Source: Xanthomonas euvesicatoria pv. euvesicatoria
GTDB lineage: Bacteria; Pseudomonadota; Gammaproteobacteria; Xanthomonadales; Xanthomonadaceae
DNA: 64,000 nucleotides
NCBI RefSeq assembly: GCF_020880415.1
Contig: NZ_JAJIUJ010000049.1
Span: forward strand, 161,103 to 225,102
Direction: 5' to 3'
The translations under genes were made by a program, and so were the position numbers. This document shows, piece by piece, positions 19,136 through 28,679 of the stretch. The notes below the pieces were generated by a model. It ran no database searches. It was not told the origin of the DNA and saw only the letters and a list, made by a program, of their open reading frames with translations. Each line of letters begins with the position of its first letter. Positions within the stretch are counted from its first letter, which is position 1.

Positions 19136-19701
19136 TGAGCGCGCTCGGCACACTCGCGCCATCCGCCGATGCCGAGCTGTTTGCCGACACGCTTAGTTGC
19201 CAATTGCAGTTGCCGGCCGGCTTCCGCGCCGGGAGCGATGCGGGCGCGCACAGCGCCGCTGAAACCCTGTTGCGCAGTCTTGGCCAGGTCGAAGACCTGC
19301 GTAGCGAAGAAACCAGCGAGGACCGCGGCGAACTGCCGCTGCTGGTGCAGCGCATGGACGCCAAACTGGATTTGATGCTGGCGCTGATCGGCCGCCTGGT
19401 GCGCCAGGGCGACAGCGGCCTGAGCCAGGGAATGGTGCATTGGTCGGTGCGCGGGATCCGCCTGAGTTGCGCAACCAGTCACCCGCCCGGCACAACCGGC
19501 GCCGTTTGCCTGCAGCCGTCCGACTGGCTTCCTGAACTTGTACAGCTTCCTGCTACCGTGCTGGCGAACGCGAGCGATGGCCACGATGTCTGGCTGTGGC
19601 TGCGGTTTGCCCCGCTCGCGCCCGGCCTGCAGGACGCGCTGGAACGCCACCTGTTTCGCTTGCACCGCCGTCAGATCGCCGACGCCCGCCGCCAGCGTTG
19701 A
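19135..19701 (+). CDS. PilZ-like protein lacking c-di-GMP binding motifs
   Basis: A 188-residue protein. Residues 30-90 are helical (AAETLLRSLGQVEDLRSEET, then LLVQRMDAKLDLMLALIGRL). Residues 95-175 look like a PilZ beta-barrel. The canonical RxxxR is absent and the usual D/NxSxxG is replaced by HWSVRG, so it probably does not bind c-di-GMP in the classical way. A tetrameric non-canonical PilZ protein with such extra helices is known in Xanthomonas campestris; this looks like the same type. It is coupled to fliS and the FliT-like gene, so a role in flagellar assembly or output is likely. Confidence 0.7.
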   Translation: MSALGTLAPSADAELFADTLSCQLQLPAGFRAGSDAGAHSAAETLLRSLGQVEDLRSEETSEDRGELPLLVQRMDAKLDLMLALIGRLVRQGDSGLSQGMVHWSVRGIRLSCATSHPPGTTGAVCLQPSDWLPELVQLPATVLANASDGHDVWLWLRFAPLAPGLQDALERHLFRLHRRQIADARRQR

Positions 19702-19769
19702 TCCGATAGTTGGCGCCGGGCGCCGGGTCAGCTAAGGTGCCCTTTACTGAAAAAGGTCTCTTCTGCGCC

Positions 19770-20402
19770 GTGCGAGTCATCATCGTCGACGATCACACCC
19801 TTGTCCGTGCCGGCCTGTCCAGGCTGCTGCAAACCTTCGCCGGCATCGATGTCGTGGGCGAAGCCAGCAATGCGCAACAAGCCCTGGACATGACGTCCCT
19901 GCACCGGCCCGACCTGGTGCTGATGGACCTGTCTTTGCCCGGCCGCAGCGGCCTGGATGCCATGACCGACGTGCTGCGCGCCGCGCCGCGCACGCACGTG
20001 GTGATGATGTCGATGCACGACGACCCGGTGCATGTGCGCGATGCGCTCGATCGCGGCGCGGTCGGCTTCGTGGTCAAGGACGCCGCGCCGCTGGAGCTGG
20101 AATTGGCGTTGCGCGCTGCCGCCGCCGGCCAGGTGTTCCTGAGCCCGCAGATCTCGTCCAAGATGATTGCGCCGATGCTGGGCCGCGAAAAGCCGGTCGG
20201 CATTGCCGCGCTGTCGCCGCGTCAGCGCGAGATCCTGCGCGAAATCGGCCGCGGCCAGAGCAACAAGGAAATCGCCGCCGATTTGGGCATCAGCGTCAAG
20301 ACCGTGGAAACCCACCGCGCCCGCATGATGGAATCGCTCGGATGCCGTCGCGCCAACGATCTGGTGCTGCTGGCCGCCAAACATCACAACGAGTTGGTCT
20401 GA
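19770..20402 (+). CDS. NarL/FixJ-type response regulator
   Basis: A 210-residue DNA-binding regulator. Residues 1-118 are a receiver domain (VDDHTLVRAG; phosphoacceptor Asp53 in LMDLSLPGRSG; Lys in VVKDAAP). Residues 145-205 are a LuxR-type HTH (LSPRQREILREIGRGQSNKE, then KTVETHRARMMESLG). The start is GTG at 19770, which begins the conserved receiver fold. No kinase is adjacent. It stands between the fliS unit and rpoN2, so a motility role is likely but the targets are unknown. Confidence 0.9.
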   Translation: MRVIIVDDHTLVRAGLSRLLQTFAGIDVVGEASNAQQALDMTSLHRPDLVLMDLSLPGRSGLDAMTDVLRAAPRTHVVMMSMHDDPVHVRDALDRGAVGFVVKDAAPLELELALRAAAAGQVFLSPQISSKMIAPMLGREKPVGIAALSPRQREILREIGRGQSNKEIAADLGISVKTVETHRARMMESLGCRRANDLVLLAAKHHNELV

Positions 20403-20484
20403 CGCGCCATCCGGGCAAGCGTGGGCCAGCGACGCTGAAAACAGTGACGGGATTCCGGCGGGCACGCTTGAGCCCGCCTGCAAC

Positions 20485-20501
20485 GTCAGGAAGTTCCTGA
20501 C
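20485..20501. promoter_or_regulatory. Perfect palindrome GTCAGGAA-G-TTCCTGAC upstream of rpoN2
   Basis: Eight-base arms around one base, about 118 bases before the rpoN2 start. The outer GTCA...TGAC half-sites resemble those of FleQ-type or other dimeric regulators. No factor can be named from sequence. Confidence 0.5.
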
Positions 20502-20514
20502 AAACTGTCGGGAA

Positions 20515-20546
20515 AATCATGAGTCACCTCACCTGACTCCCTGATT
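20515..20546. promoter_or_regulatory. Second inverted repeat upstream of rpoN2
   Basis: GAGTCA (20521-20526), seven bases, TGACTC (20534-20539), extended by AATCA and TGATT on the outside with small offsets. It lies 14 bases from the first palindrome and 73 before the rpoN2 ATG, so it is a candidate operator. Confidence 0.45.
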
Positions 20547-20618
20547 AGAAACCCGTCGCGTTGTACTGCAAGATGCATTCCATCGCTGCTGCGTGCAGCG
20601 CCCATCGGAAGCGCTTCC

Positions 20619-22022
20619 ATGAAGACGACCATTTCCGCTCAGCTTGGCCAGCAACTGCACCTCACCCCGCAGTTGCTGCAGTCGATCCGTCTGTTGCAAT
20701 TGGACGGCATGCAATTGGAACTGGAAATCCGTCGTGCCCTGGAAACCAATCCGTTGCTGGAGTTGGAAGAGCTGGCCGATAACGGGGATCAGGCCGCCAC
20801 CGACAACGATGGCGCCAGCGATATCGCCGCGTTCGACGAACTGCCGGAAGGCACGATGTGGGACGTGCAGGGCGGCAGTTGGAACGATGGGGACGACGAT
20901 CGCATGCAGCGCATGGCCGCCGGCGAGTCGACCGACCCGCATGTGCGCATCCTGCGCGAACTGGCGCTGGACCTGGACGAGGCGGCATTGGGGGCCGCTG
21001 CGTTCTGGCTGGAGCAGACCGACGACGCCGGTTATCTGACCGAAGCGCTGTCGACGCTGCAACAGCTGGGCGCCACCCGTCTGGGCATGACCGTGCAGGC
21101 GGTGGAAGCGATCCGGCAGCGGTTGCTGCACGGCGACCCGGCCGGCCTGGCCGCCTGCGACCTGCGCGAGTGTCTGCAGGCCCAGTTGAGCGCCCTGCCC
21201 GGCCGCGTCCCGGCACGCCACCTGGCTGCGCGCATCCTCGACGGCGATCTGGAGCTGCTGGCCGCGCACGACTACACGGTGCTGGCATGCGCACACGATG
21301 CCGAAGTGGACGATGCCCGCGAAGCGGTGCGGCTGATCCTGTCGCTGCAACCTCGCCCCGGCGACGACCTGCTGCAGGAAAGCAATGCCAGCGTGATCCC
21401 GGATGTGCTCGCCTGGCATGCCGACGACAGCTGGCGCGTCGCACTCAACCCGGCCACCACCCATCGCGTCAGCATCAATCCGGTGCACGAACGCGCGCTG
21501 GCCGACGCCGGCGAGGCCGCGCAGCCGTTGCGCGACATGCTGCAGGAAGCGCGCTGGCTGACCCGCGGGCTGTCGATGCGCTATGAGACCCTGCTGCGCG
21601 CCACGCGTGCCATCGTCGAACGCCAGGCCGCCTTCCTGGCGCGTGGCGAAGAAGCGATGGCACCGCTGACGCTGAAGGAAATCGCCGACGAGATCGGCAT
21701 GCACGAATCGACCATTTCGCGCATCACCACCGGCAAATACATCCAGACTCCACGCGGCACCTTCGAGCTCAAGCACTTCTTCGCCGTGCGGCTGGAAGGC
21801 GCCAGCGTCTCCGGCCAGGCCGTCAAGGCGATGGTGCGCCGCTTGATCGAAAGCGAGCCGGCCGGCCGGCCGCTGGCCGACGAGGCGATTGCCGGATTGC
21901 TGTCGCGGCAAGGCGTTAACATTGCGCGCCGCACCGTGGCCAAGTACCGCGAACAACTTGATATCGCACCGGCACGCGAGCGCCGCCGCACCACTAAACC
22001 GCTGCTTGCCCGGGCAGGATAA
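20619..22022 (+). CDS. rpoN2: RpoN2, sigma54 factor dedicated to flagella
   Basis: A 467-residue sigma54. Region I is at the N-terminus (QLGQQLHLTPQLLQSIRLLQ and following), then an acidic region II. The core-binding domain and an HTH (LKEIADEIGMHESTISRITT) follow, then the RpoN box ARRTVAKYRE about 30 residues from the C-terminus. Xanthomonads carry two rpoN genes, and the one in the flagellar cluster is known as rpoN2; this copy is assigned so by its position. It is a little shorter than E. coli RpoN. It probably recognises the nine -24/-12 sites listed here, with FleQ as activator. Confidence 0.95.
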   Translation: MKTTISAQLGQQLHLTPQLLQSIRLLQLDGMQLELEIRRALETNPLLELEELADNGDQAATDNDGASDIAAFDELPEGTMWDVQGGSWNDGDDDRMQRMAAGESTDPHVRILRELALDLDEAALGAAAFWLEQTDDAGYLTEALSTLQQLGATRLGMTVQAVEAIRQRLLHGDPAGLAACDLRECLQAQLSALPGRVPARHLAARILDGDLELLAAHDYTVLACAHDAEVDDAREAVRLILSLQPRPGDDLLQESNASVIPDVLAWHADDSWRVALNPATTHRVSINPVHERALADAGEAAQPLRDMLQEARWLTRGLSMRYETLLRATRAIVERQAAFLARGEEAMAPLTLKEIADEIGMHESTISRITTGKYIQTPRGTFELKHFFAVRLEGASVSGQAVKAMVRRLIESEPAGRPLADEAIAGLLSRQGVNIARRTVAKYREQLDIAPARERRRTTKPLLARAG

Positions 22023-22030
22023 GGACTACT

Positions 22031-22406
22031 ATGAGCAAACTCACCGTGCTGCTGGTCGACGACCACGAGGGCTTCATCAACGCTGCGATGCGTCATTTTC
22101 GCAAGGTCGATTGGCTCAATATCGTGGGCAGTGCCGCCAATGGGCTGGAAGCGATCGAGCGCTCTGAGTCGCTGCGCCCCAATGTCGTGCTGATGGACCT
22201 GGCCATGCCGGAGATGGGCGGGCTGCAGGCCACGCGTCTGATCAAGACGCAGGACGATCCGCCGTATATTGTCATCGCGAGCCACTTCGATGATGCCGAG
22301 CATCGTGAACACGCTCTTCGCGCGGGTGCTGACAATTTTGTCAGCAAGCTGTCCTATATCCAGGAAGTCATGCCAATCCTGGAGGGCCTGACGGAAGGAG
22401 CCAGGA

Positions 22407-22414
<8 letters not shown>
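22031..22414 (+). CDS. Single-domain response regulator between rpoN2 and fleQ
   Basis: A 127-residue lone receiver domain: VLLVDDHEGF with acidic pocket, phosphoacceptor Asp56 in VVLMDLAMPEMGG, Ser and Lys in the expected places (IASHFDD, FVSKLSY). It has no output domain, so it must act through a partner protein. Its end overlaps the fleQ start by eight bases, so the two are co-translated; FleQ or a kinase is the obvious partner to test. Confidence 0.9.
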
Positions 22415-23891
<1,477 letters not shown>

Positions 23892-23919
23892 GCCAGCACA
23901 CGCTCGGGTTCCGCTCGCT

Positions 23920-23933
23920 GGCATAGCGCTTGC
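23920..23933 (+). promoter_or_regulatory. sigma54 promoter of the sugar/flagellin glycan island
   Basis: TGGCATAGCGCTTGCTT: GG at 23920-23921, ten bases, GC at 23932-23933, a strong -24/-12 match. It lies 75 bases before the aminotransferase gene and just after fleQ, and ties the sugar genes to the flagellar regulon. Confidence 0.85.
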
Positions 23934-24008
23934 TTCAGCAGGATCACTCCGTTCGCAGCTGCCGGCTGCGGCGGAATCCCGACATCCACCCGCACCAGCG
24001 AGGCATTG

Positions 24009-25118
24009 ATGCCCATCCCCGTCACCAGTCCGCTGCTGCCGCCGCTGGAAGAGTTCCTGCCCTATCTGGAACGGATCTGGACCAGCCGCATCGTCAGCAA
24101 CGGCGGCGAGATGCACCATGCACTCGAACGCGCACTGTGCGAGTACCTGGGGGTGCCGCACCTTGCACTGCTGACCAATGGCACCACAGCGCTGATCACC
24201 GCGCTGCAGGCGCTGCGCATCACCGGCGAAGTGATCACCACGCCCTACTCGTTCGTGGCTACCGCGCATTCGCTGCTGTGGAAAAGCATCACCCCGGTGT
24301 TCGTGGACATCGACCCGGTGACGCTCAACATGGACCCTTCGAAGATCGAAGCGGCCATCACCCCGCAGACCACCGCGATCATGCCGGTGCACTGCTATGG
24401 CACCGCCTGCGACACCAGCGCAATCACCCGCATCGCCGATATCTATAACCTCAAGGTGATCTACGACGCGGCGCATGCTTTTGGGGTGCGCGATGACGGC
24501 GGCTCGATCCTGCGCCACGGCGACCTGAGCGTATTGAGCTTCCATGCAACCAAGGTCTTCAATACCTTCGAGGGCGGCGCGATTGTCTGCCCCGACGAAA
24601 GGACCTATCAGCGCATCGGGCATCTGAAGAACTTCGGCTTCGTCGACGAAACCACGGTGGTGGCACCGGGCATCAACGGCAAGATGAACGAGATCAGCGC
24701 AGCGTTTGGTCTGCTGCAGCTCAAGCACATCGATGAGGCCATTGCGCAACGCAGCACCATCGATGCGCAGTACCGGCAACGGTTGAGCGATGTGCGCGGC
24801 ATCCATTGCGTTGCGCGGCTCGATCACTCCACGCCCAACTACGCGTACTTTCCGATTCTGGTGCAGGACGACTACCCACTGGCGCGCGATGCGCTATACC
24901 AATTGATGCGCGAGCACGGCATCCTGGTGCGGCGCTACTTTTATCCGTTGATCAGCGACTTCCCGATGTATCGTGCCCTACCCTCGTCGGCGCCGGCATG
25001 GTTGCCGGTGGCGCGCTCAGTGGCCGCGCAGGTGCTGTGCCTGCCGATCTTTCCTGGCTTGAGCAGCGATCAGGTGGATACCATCGCCGATCTCATCGCC
25101 GGCCAACAGGCGACGTGA
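24009..25118 (+). CDS. DegT/DnrJ/EryC1 sugar aminotransferase (VioA-like)
   Basis: A 369-residue PLP enzyme. NGTTALITALQALRI binds the cofactor phosphate and Lys182 in SFHATKVFNTFEGG is the Schiff-base lysine. The family converts NDP-4-keto-6-deoxy sugars to 4-amino sugars; the closest fit by eye is VioA, which makes dTDP-4-amino-4,6-dideoxyglucose. The ATG at 24009 has GCGAGG at the right distance; a TTG one codon earlier is possible. First gene downstream of the island sigma54 site. The dTDP-sugar precursor would come from rml genes elsewhere. Confidence 0.88.
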   Translation: MPIPVTSPLLPPLEEFLPYLERIWTSRIVSNGGEMHHALERALCEYLGVPHLALLTNGTTALITALQALRITGEVITTPYSFVATAHSLLWKSITPVFVDIDPVTLNMDPSKIEAAITPQTTAIMPVHCYGTACDTSAITRIADIYNLKVIYDAAHAFGVRDDGGSILRHGDLSVLSFHATKVFNTFEGGAIVCPDERTYQRIGHLKNFGFVDETTVVAPGINGKMNEISAAFGLLQLKHIDEAIAQRSTIDAQYRQRLSDVRGIHCVARLDHSTPNYAYFPILVQDDYPLARDALYQLMREHGILVRRYFYPLISDFPMYRALPSSAPAWLPVARSVAAQVLCLPIFPGLSSDQVDTIADLIAGQQAT

Positions 25119-25182
25119 CCGTATAACGCTGCAGCTGCATTTCAACCTCACATCTCTACAACAGGCAACCAGGCGAGCTCGC

Positions 25183-25407
25183 ATGACCCAGGCAACATTT
25201 ATCGAGAACTTCCTCTCCGCCACCGACTTCCAGGAGCCGGTGGAAGTGACGATGGACACCGTGCTGCTCGAGCTCCCGGAATGGGATTCGCTGGCGGCGC
25301 TGGGCGTGATCGTGATGTTCGACATGGAATACGGCAAGACCATCACCGGCGAAGATCTCGCCGTTGCCATCACCGTCGGCGATCTTTACAAACTGACCGA
25401 GGCGTAA
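25183..25407 (+). CDS. Dedicated acyl carrier protein
   Basis: A 74-residue acidic helical protein with the phosphopantetheine attachment site at Ser36 in EWDSLAALGVI. It differs from housekeeping AcpP (which has DSLD) and sits directly before a KAS III gene, five bases away, so it probably carries the growing short acyl chain for sugar N-acylation. Confidence 0.9.
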   Translation: MTQATFIENFLSATDFQEPVEVTMDTVLLELPEWDSLAALGVIVMFDMEYGKTITGEDLAVAITVGDLYKLTEA

Positions 25408-25412
25408 GCACC

Positions 25413-26453
25413 ATGCCGACCTCCACGCTGCATAACGTCCGCTTTGCCGGCATGGCGACATGCGTGCCAAAGCGTGTAGTGTCTAATCTCACCGATTGCC
25501 GTCCGCAGATTCGCTCCGAACGCGAGCGTCTGGTGCGCAACATCGGCATCGAGACCCGGCGGATGGCGTCGGAATGGCAGTGTTTTTCCGACCTGGCCTT
25601 CGATGCGACCGAGGTGCTGCTGGAAAAGCTGCAGTGGAAGCGCGAGGAGATCGATGCATTGATCGTGGTGACCCAGTCGCCGGATTACCCGATTCCGGCC
25701 ACCGCCATCATCCTGCAGGACAGGCTGGGGCTGTCGCATGCCACGGTCGCCTTCGACGTCAACCTGGGCTGCTCGGCCTACCCGTTTGGCATCAACCTGC
25801 TCGGCTCGATGATCGCCGCCGGTGGCGTCAAGAAGGGCCTGCTGCTGGTCGGCGACCGCAGCGCCAACCTTGAAGACCCGATCTTCTCCGACTCCGGCAC
25901 CGCCACGGCGCTGGAGTTCAGCGCCGACGCGCCGCCGATGTATTTCGACCTCAACAGCGATGGCAGTGGCTACAAGGCCATCATCCTGCCGGTGGGTGGT
26001 CACCGCGAACCGGTCGGCATCCAGCACTTGGTGCCGTATCGCGACGAGGCGGATGGTGCCTGGAAGCGTGGCGTGGACCTGATCCTGGACGGCGTGGCAG
26101 TGCTGAGCTTCTCTACCCAGCGCATTCCACCTGCCGTGCAGAAACTGCTTGAGTACACCGGCGTGGCCAAGGAAGACATCGATTACTTCGTGTTTCACCA
26201 GGCCAACCGCATGATCAACGAGACAATTCGCAAAAAGCTCGGCCTGCCGGTGGAAAAGGTGCCTTCGACACTGCGCGACTTCGGCAACACCAGCGGCGCC
26301 TCGCTGCCGGTGACCATGACCGCGCGCATTAATAAGGAACTGGAATCGGGCCGCAAGCGCGTGCTGCTATGCGGCTTCGGCATCGGGCTGTCGTGGGGCA
26401 CCTGCCTGGTGGATATCGAGGGCGCGGTGTTTCCTGATTTGATCGAGTCATGA
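25413..26453 (+). CDS. 3-oxoacyl-ACP synthase III (KAS III, FabH-like)
   Basis: A 346-residue condensing enzyme. Cys120 (NLGCSAYP), His262 (FHQANRM) and Asn292 (FGNTSGASLP) form the KAS III catalytic triad. KAS III joins acetyl-CoA to malonyl-ACP, giving acetoacetyl-ACP. With the two reductases that follow, it could make 3-hydroxybutyryl-ACP. The ATG at 25413 follows the ACP stop closely; the longer open frame upstream is a shadow of the ACP gene. Its stop overlaps the next ATG (ATGA). Confidence 0.92.
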   Translation: MPTSTLHNVRFAGMATCVPKRVVSNLTDCRPQIRSERERLVRNIGIETRRMASEWQCFSDLAFDATEVLLEKLQWKREEIDALIVVTQSPDYPIPATAIILQDRLGLSHATVAFDVNLGCSAYPFGINLLGSMIAAGGVKKGLLLVGDRSANLEDPIFSDSGTATALEFSADAPPMYFDLNSDGSGYKAIILPVGGHREPVGIQHLVPYRDEADGAWKRGVDLILDGVAVLSFSTQRIPPAVQKLLEYTGVAKEDIDYFVFHQANRMINETIRKKLGLPVEKVPSTLRDFGNTSGASLPVTMTARINKELESGRKRVLLCGFGIGLSWGTCLVDIEGAVFPDLIES

Positions 26454-27217
26454 CGGCCACACCTGCAGCAACCACTGATGCGTTCGGGCTGCAAAACAAG
26501 ACCGTTCTAGTGACCGGCGCGTCGTCGGGCATTGGCGCTGCAGTCGCCACGTTGTGCGCGCGTCTGGGCGCGAGGGTGGTGCTCACCGGCCGCGATATTG
26601 CGCGACTGGATGCGGTTGCGGTCGCGTTGCAGGGCAATGGGCATGCGGTGGTGGCCGGCGATCTGACCGAAGAAGACACCCGTACACGTCTGATCAACGC
26701 TGCAGAACGGTATCACGGGCTGGTTTCCTGCGCAGGCATCGCGGCGCTGGTGCCGTTCCGCATGGCCGCAGAAAAGCATCTGCAACAAATGCTGTCGGTG
26801 AACTATCTGGCACCGATCGCGCTGACGCAGCGGTTGCTGGTCAAGCGCCGCCTGAGCGAAGGCGCATCGCTGGTCTATATCTCGGCATTGTCCGCACGCG
26901 CGGCGCCTCAGGCCGCCGCCGGCTACGCAGCATCCAAGGCAGCGCTGGAAGCTGCGGTCCGCACGCTGGCGCTCGAACAGGCCAAACACGGCATCCGCGC
27001 CAACTGCATCGCGCCAGGCTACGTGGACACGCCCATGCTGAAGAAATTGGGCGCCGCAGCAGACCTGGACGACAAGATCGGACTGACGCCGCTGGGGCGC
27101 ATCGACCCGGACGACATCGCCAAAGGCGCGGTGTATCTGCTGTCGGGGGCCAGCCGCTGGATTACCCGCAGCGCCTTGACCATCGATGGCGGGATTTCCC
27201 TGCCCATCCGCCTATGA
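26450..27217 (+). CDS. Short-chain reductase, FabG-like (first of tandem pair)
   Basis: A 255-residue SDR. TGASSGIGAAVA binds NAD(P)H and the active site is Ser...YAASK (in ISALSARAAPQAAAGYAASK). It probably reduces 3-oxoacyl-ACP to 3-hydroxyacyl-ACP, or acts on a keto-sugar. It is translationally coupled on both sides by ATGA overlaps and is clearly related to the next gene, pointing to tandem duplication. Confidence 0.88.
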   Translation: MTATPAATTDAFGLQNKTVLVTGASSGIGAAVATLCARLGARVVLTGRDIARLDAVAVALQGNGHAVVAGDLTEEDTRTRLINAAERYHGLVSCAGIAALVPFRMAAEKHLQQMLSVNYLAPIALTQRLLVKRRLSEGASLVYISALSARAAPQAAAGYAASKAALEAAVRTLALEQAKHGIRANCIAPGYVDTPMLKKLGAAADLDDKIGLTPLGRIDPDDIAKGAVYLLSGASRWITRSALTIDGGISLPIRL

Positions 27218-27993
27218 GCATTGACACTACCATGGCAGCAGAAGATCCTGTTTCCGCGCTGCTGCGCGACCTATATGGCCTGCACGGCAAGACCGTATTG
27301 GTGACCGGCGCATCCAAAGGCATCGGTGAAGCGGTCGCACGTGCATGCGCCGCCGCAGGGGCACGCCTGATCGTCACCGGGCGCGATGCGGAACGTCTGC
27401 AAACCACGCTGGCATCGCTGCACGGCGATGGCCATCGCCTGTTTGCTGGCGACCTGAGCGATGCGGCTGTCGTGCAACAACTCGCTGCCGATTGCGGGCC
27501 CGTCGACGGTGTGGTGCACAGCGCCGGCATTCGCGGGCTGTCGCCGATGAAGCTGGTAAGCGAAAAATTCCTGCGCGAGGTCATGGACATCAACTATCTG
27601 GCGCCGGTGATGCTGACCCGCCACCTGTTGGCGCGGCAATCACTACGCTCCGGTGGCTCGGTGATTTTCCTGTCGTCCATCGCCGCGTTGACCGGTACTG
27701 TCGGCGTTGGTCCGTATGCAGGCTCGAAGGCCGCATTGCTCGGTACTTTGCGACCGTTGGCGCTGGAGCTAGCACGTCGGAAAATCCGCGCCAACGCGTT
27801 GTGCCCCGGCCTGGTCGAGACCTCATTGATCAACGAGGACAAGGCCTGGTTCGAGGAAAGTCGCAAGCGCTATCCGCTGGGCATCGGGCAGCCGGAAGAC
27901 GTTGCATTGGCATGCCTGTACTTCCTCTCCGATGCCAGCAGCAAGGTCACCGGACAAGCCTTCAGCATGGACGGAGGCGTGGAATTCGCATGA
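27214..27993 (+). CDS. Short-chain reductase, FabG-like (second of tandem pair)
   Basis: A 259-residue SDR with TGASKGIGEAVA (cofactor) and YAGSK (active site). It shares with its neighbour the stretches KTVLVTGAS, GARxxxTGRD, NYLAP, and IRAN-x-x-x-PG, but the substrate region differs. One copy may act on the acyl-ACP and the other on a different keto group. The start at ATG 27214 overlaps the preceding stop. Confidence 0.88.
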   Translation: MSIDTTMAAEDPVSALLRDLYGLHGKTVLVTGASKGIGEAVARACAAAGARLIVTGRDAERLQTTLASLHGDGHRLFAGDLSDAAVVQQLAADCGPVDGVVHSAGIRGLSPMKLVSEKFLREVMDINYLAPVMLTRHLLARQSLRSGGSVIFLSSIAALTGTVGVGPYAGSKAALLGTLRPLALELARRKIRANALCPGLVETSLINEDKAWFEESRKRYPLGIGQPEDVALACLYFLSDASSKVTGQAFSMDGGVEFA

Positions 27994-28649
27994 CATCCGC
28001 TACTCCCGCACCGCCTTATCACCTGCTGATCGTTGGCGCAGGTGGCTACGGAAGAGATATCGCATCGCTGGCATACCATGAGGATCCGGCTTTCGGCGTC
28101 GAATGGGACATCAAGGGTTTTCTGGACGACCGCGCGCATCTGCAGGGTACATCGCGGTGGCCGATCGTCGGCGACCCTGTCACCTATCAACCCGTCGAAG
28201 GCGATATTTTCATCTGCGCGATCGGCAACCCGGTGGAGCGACGCCGCTACGCTCAGGCGCTGATCGAAAAGGGCGCGGACTTCATCGTGTTCCACCCACC
28301 TCCTTCGCGCGAGGCATCTGCCGGTTACATCGGGCGCGGCGGCGTTTTCGATTCGCGCGTGTCCATCGGCTCGGGCAGCCGGCTCGGTGAGTTCGTCACT
28401 GTGCTCTCTACCTCGATCATCGCGCACGAAGTCAGCATAGGCGACTACGTACAGATCGGCAGCTTCGTCTTCATTGGTGGCGGCGTGGTCATCGGCAACG
28501 AGGTGACAATTCATCCGCATGCCACCATCATTCCCGGCATCACAATCGGCGACGGCGCCATCATCGGCGCCGGCAGCGTGGTGGTAAAAGATGTTCCCTC
28601 CAACAGCACCGTGGCTGGCAATCCTGCGCGCGTCATCTTCAGTAGGTAG
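27990..28649 (+). CDS. NeuD/PglD-type sugar N-acyltransferase
   Basis: A 219-residue protein. Residues 8-90 form a Rossmann-like sugar-nucleotide domain (LLIVGAGGYGRDIASLA). Residues 105-215 form a left-handed beta-helix of hexapeptide repeats (IGSGSRLGEF, VQIGSFVFIGGGVVIGNEVT). Such enzymes acylate the amino group of NDP-4-amino-6-deoxy sugars (PglD, VioB). The gene context suggests the donor may be 3-hydroxyacyl-ACP rather than acetyl-CoA. It overlaps the preceding reductase by ATGA. Confidence 0.85.
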   Translation: MTSATPAPPYHLLIVGAGGYGRDIASLAYHEDPAFGVEWDIKGFLDDRAHLQGTSRWPIVGDPVTYQPVEGDIFICAIGNPVERRRYAQALIEKGADFIVFHPPPSREASAGYIGRGGVFDSRVSIGSGSRLGEFVTVLSTSIIAHEVSIGDYVQIGSFVFIGGGVVIGNEVTIHPHATIIPGITIGDGAIIGAGSVVVKDVPSNSTVAGNPARVIFSR

Positions 28650-28679
28650 CGCGCAAATATGCACTTCAGGAGGTAGGAC

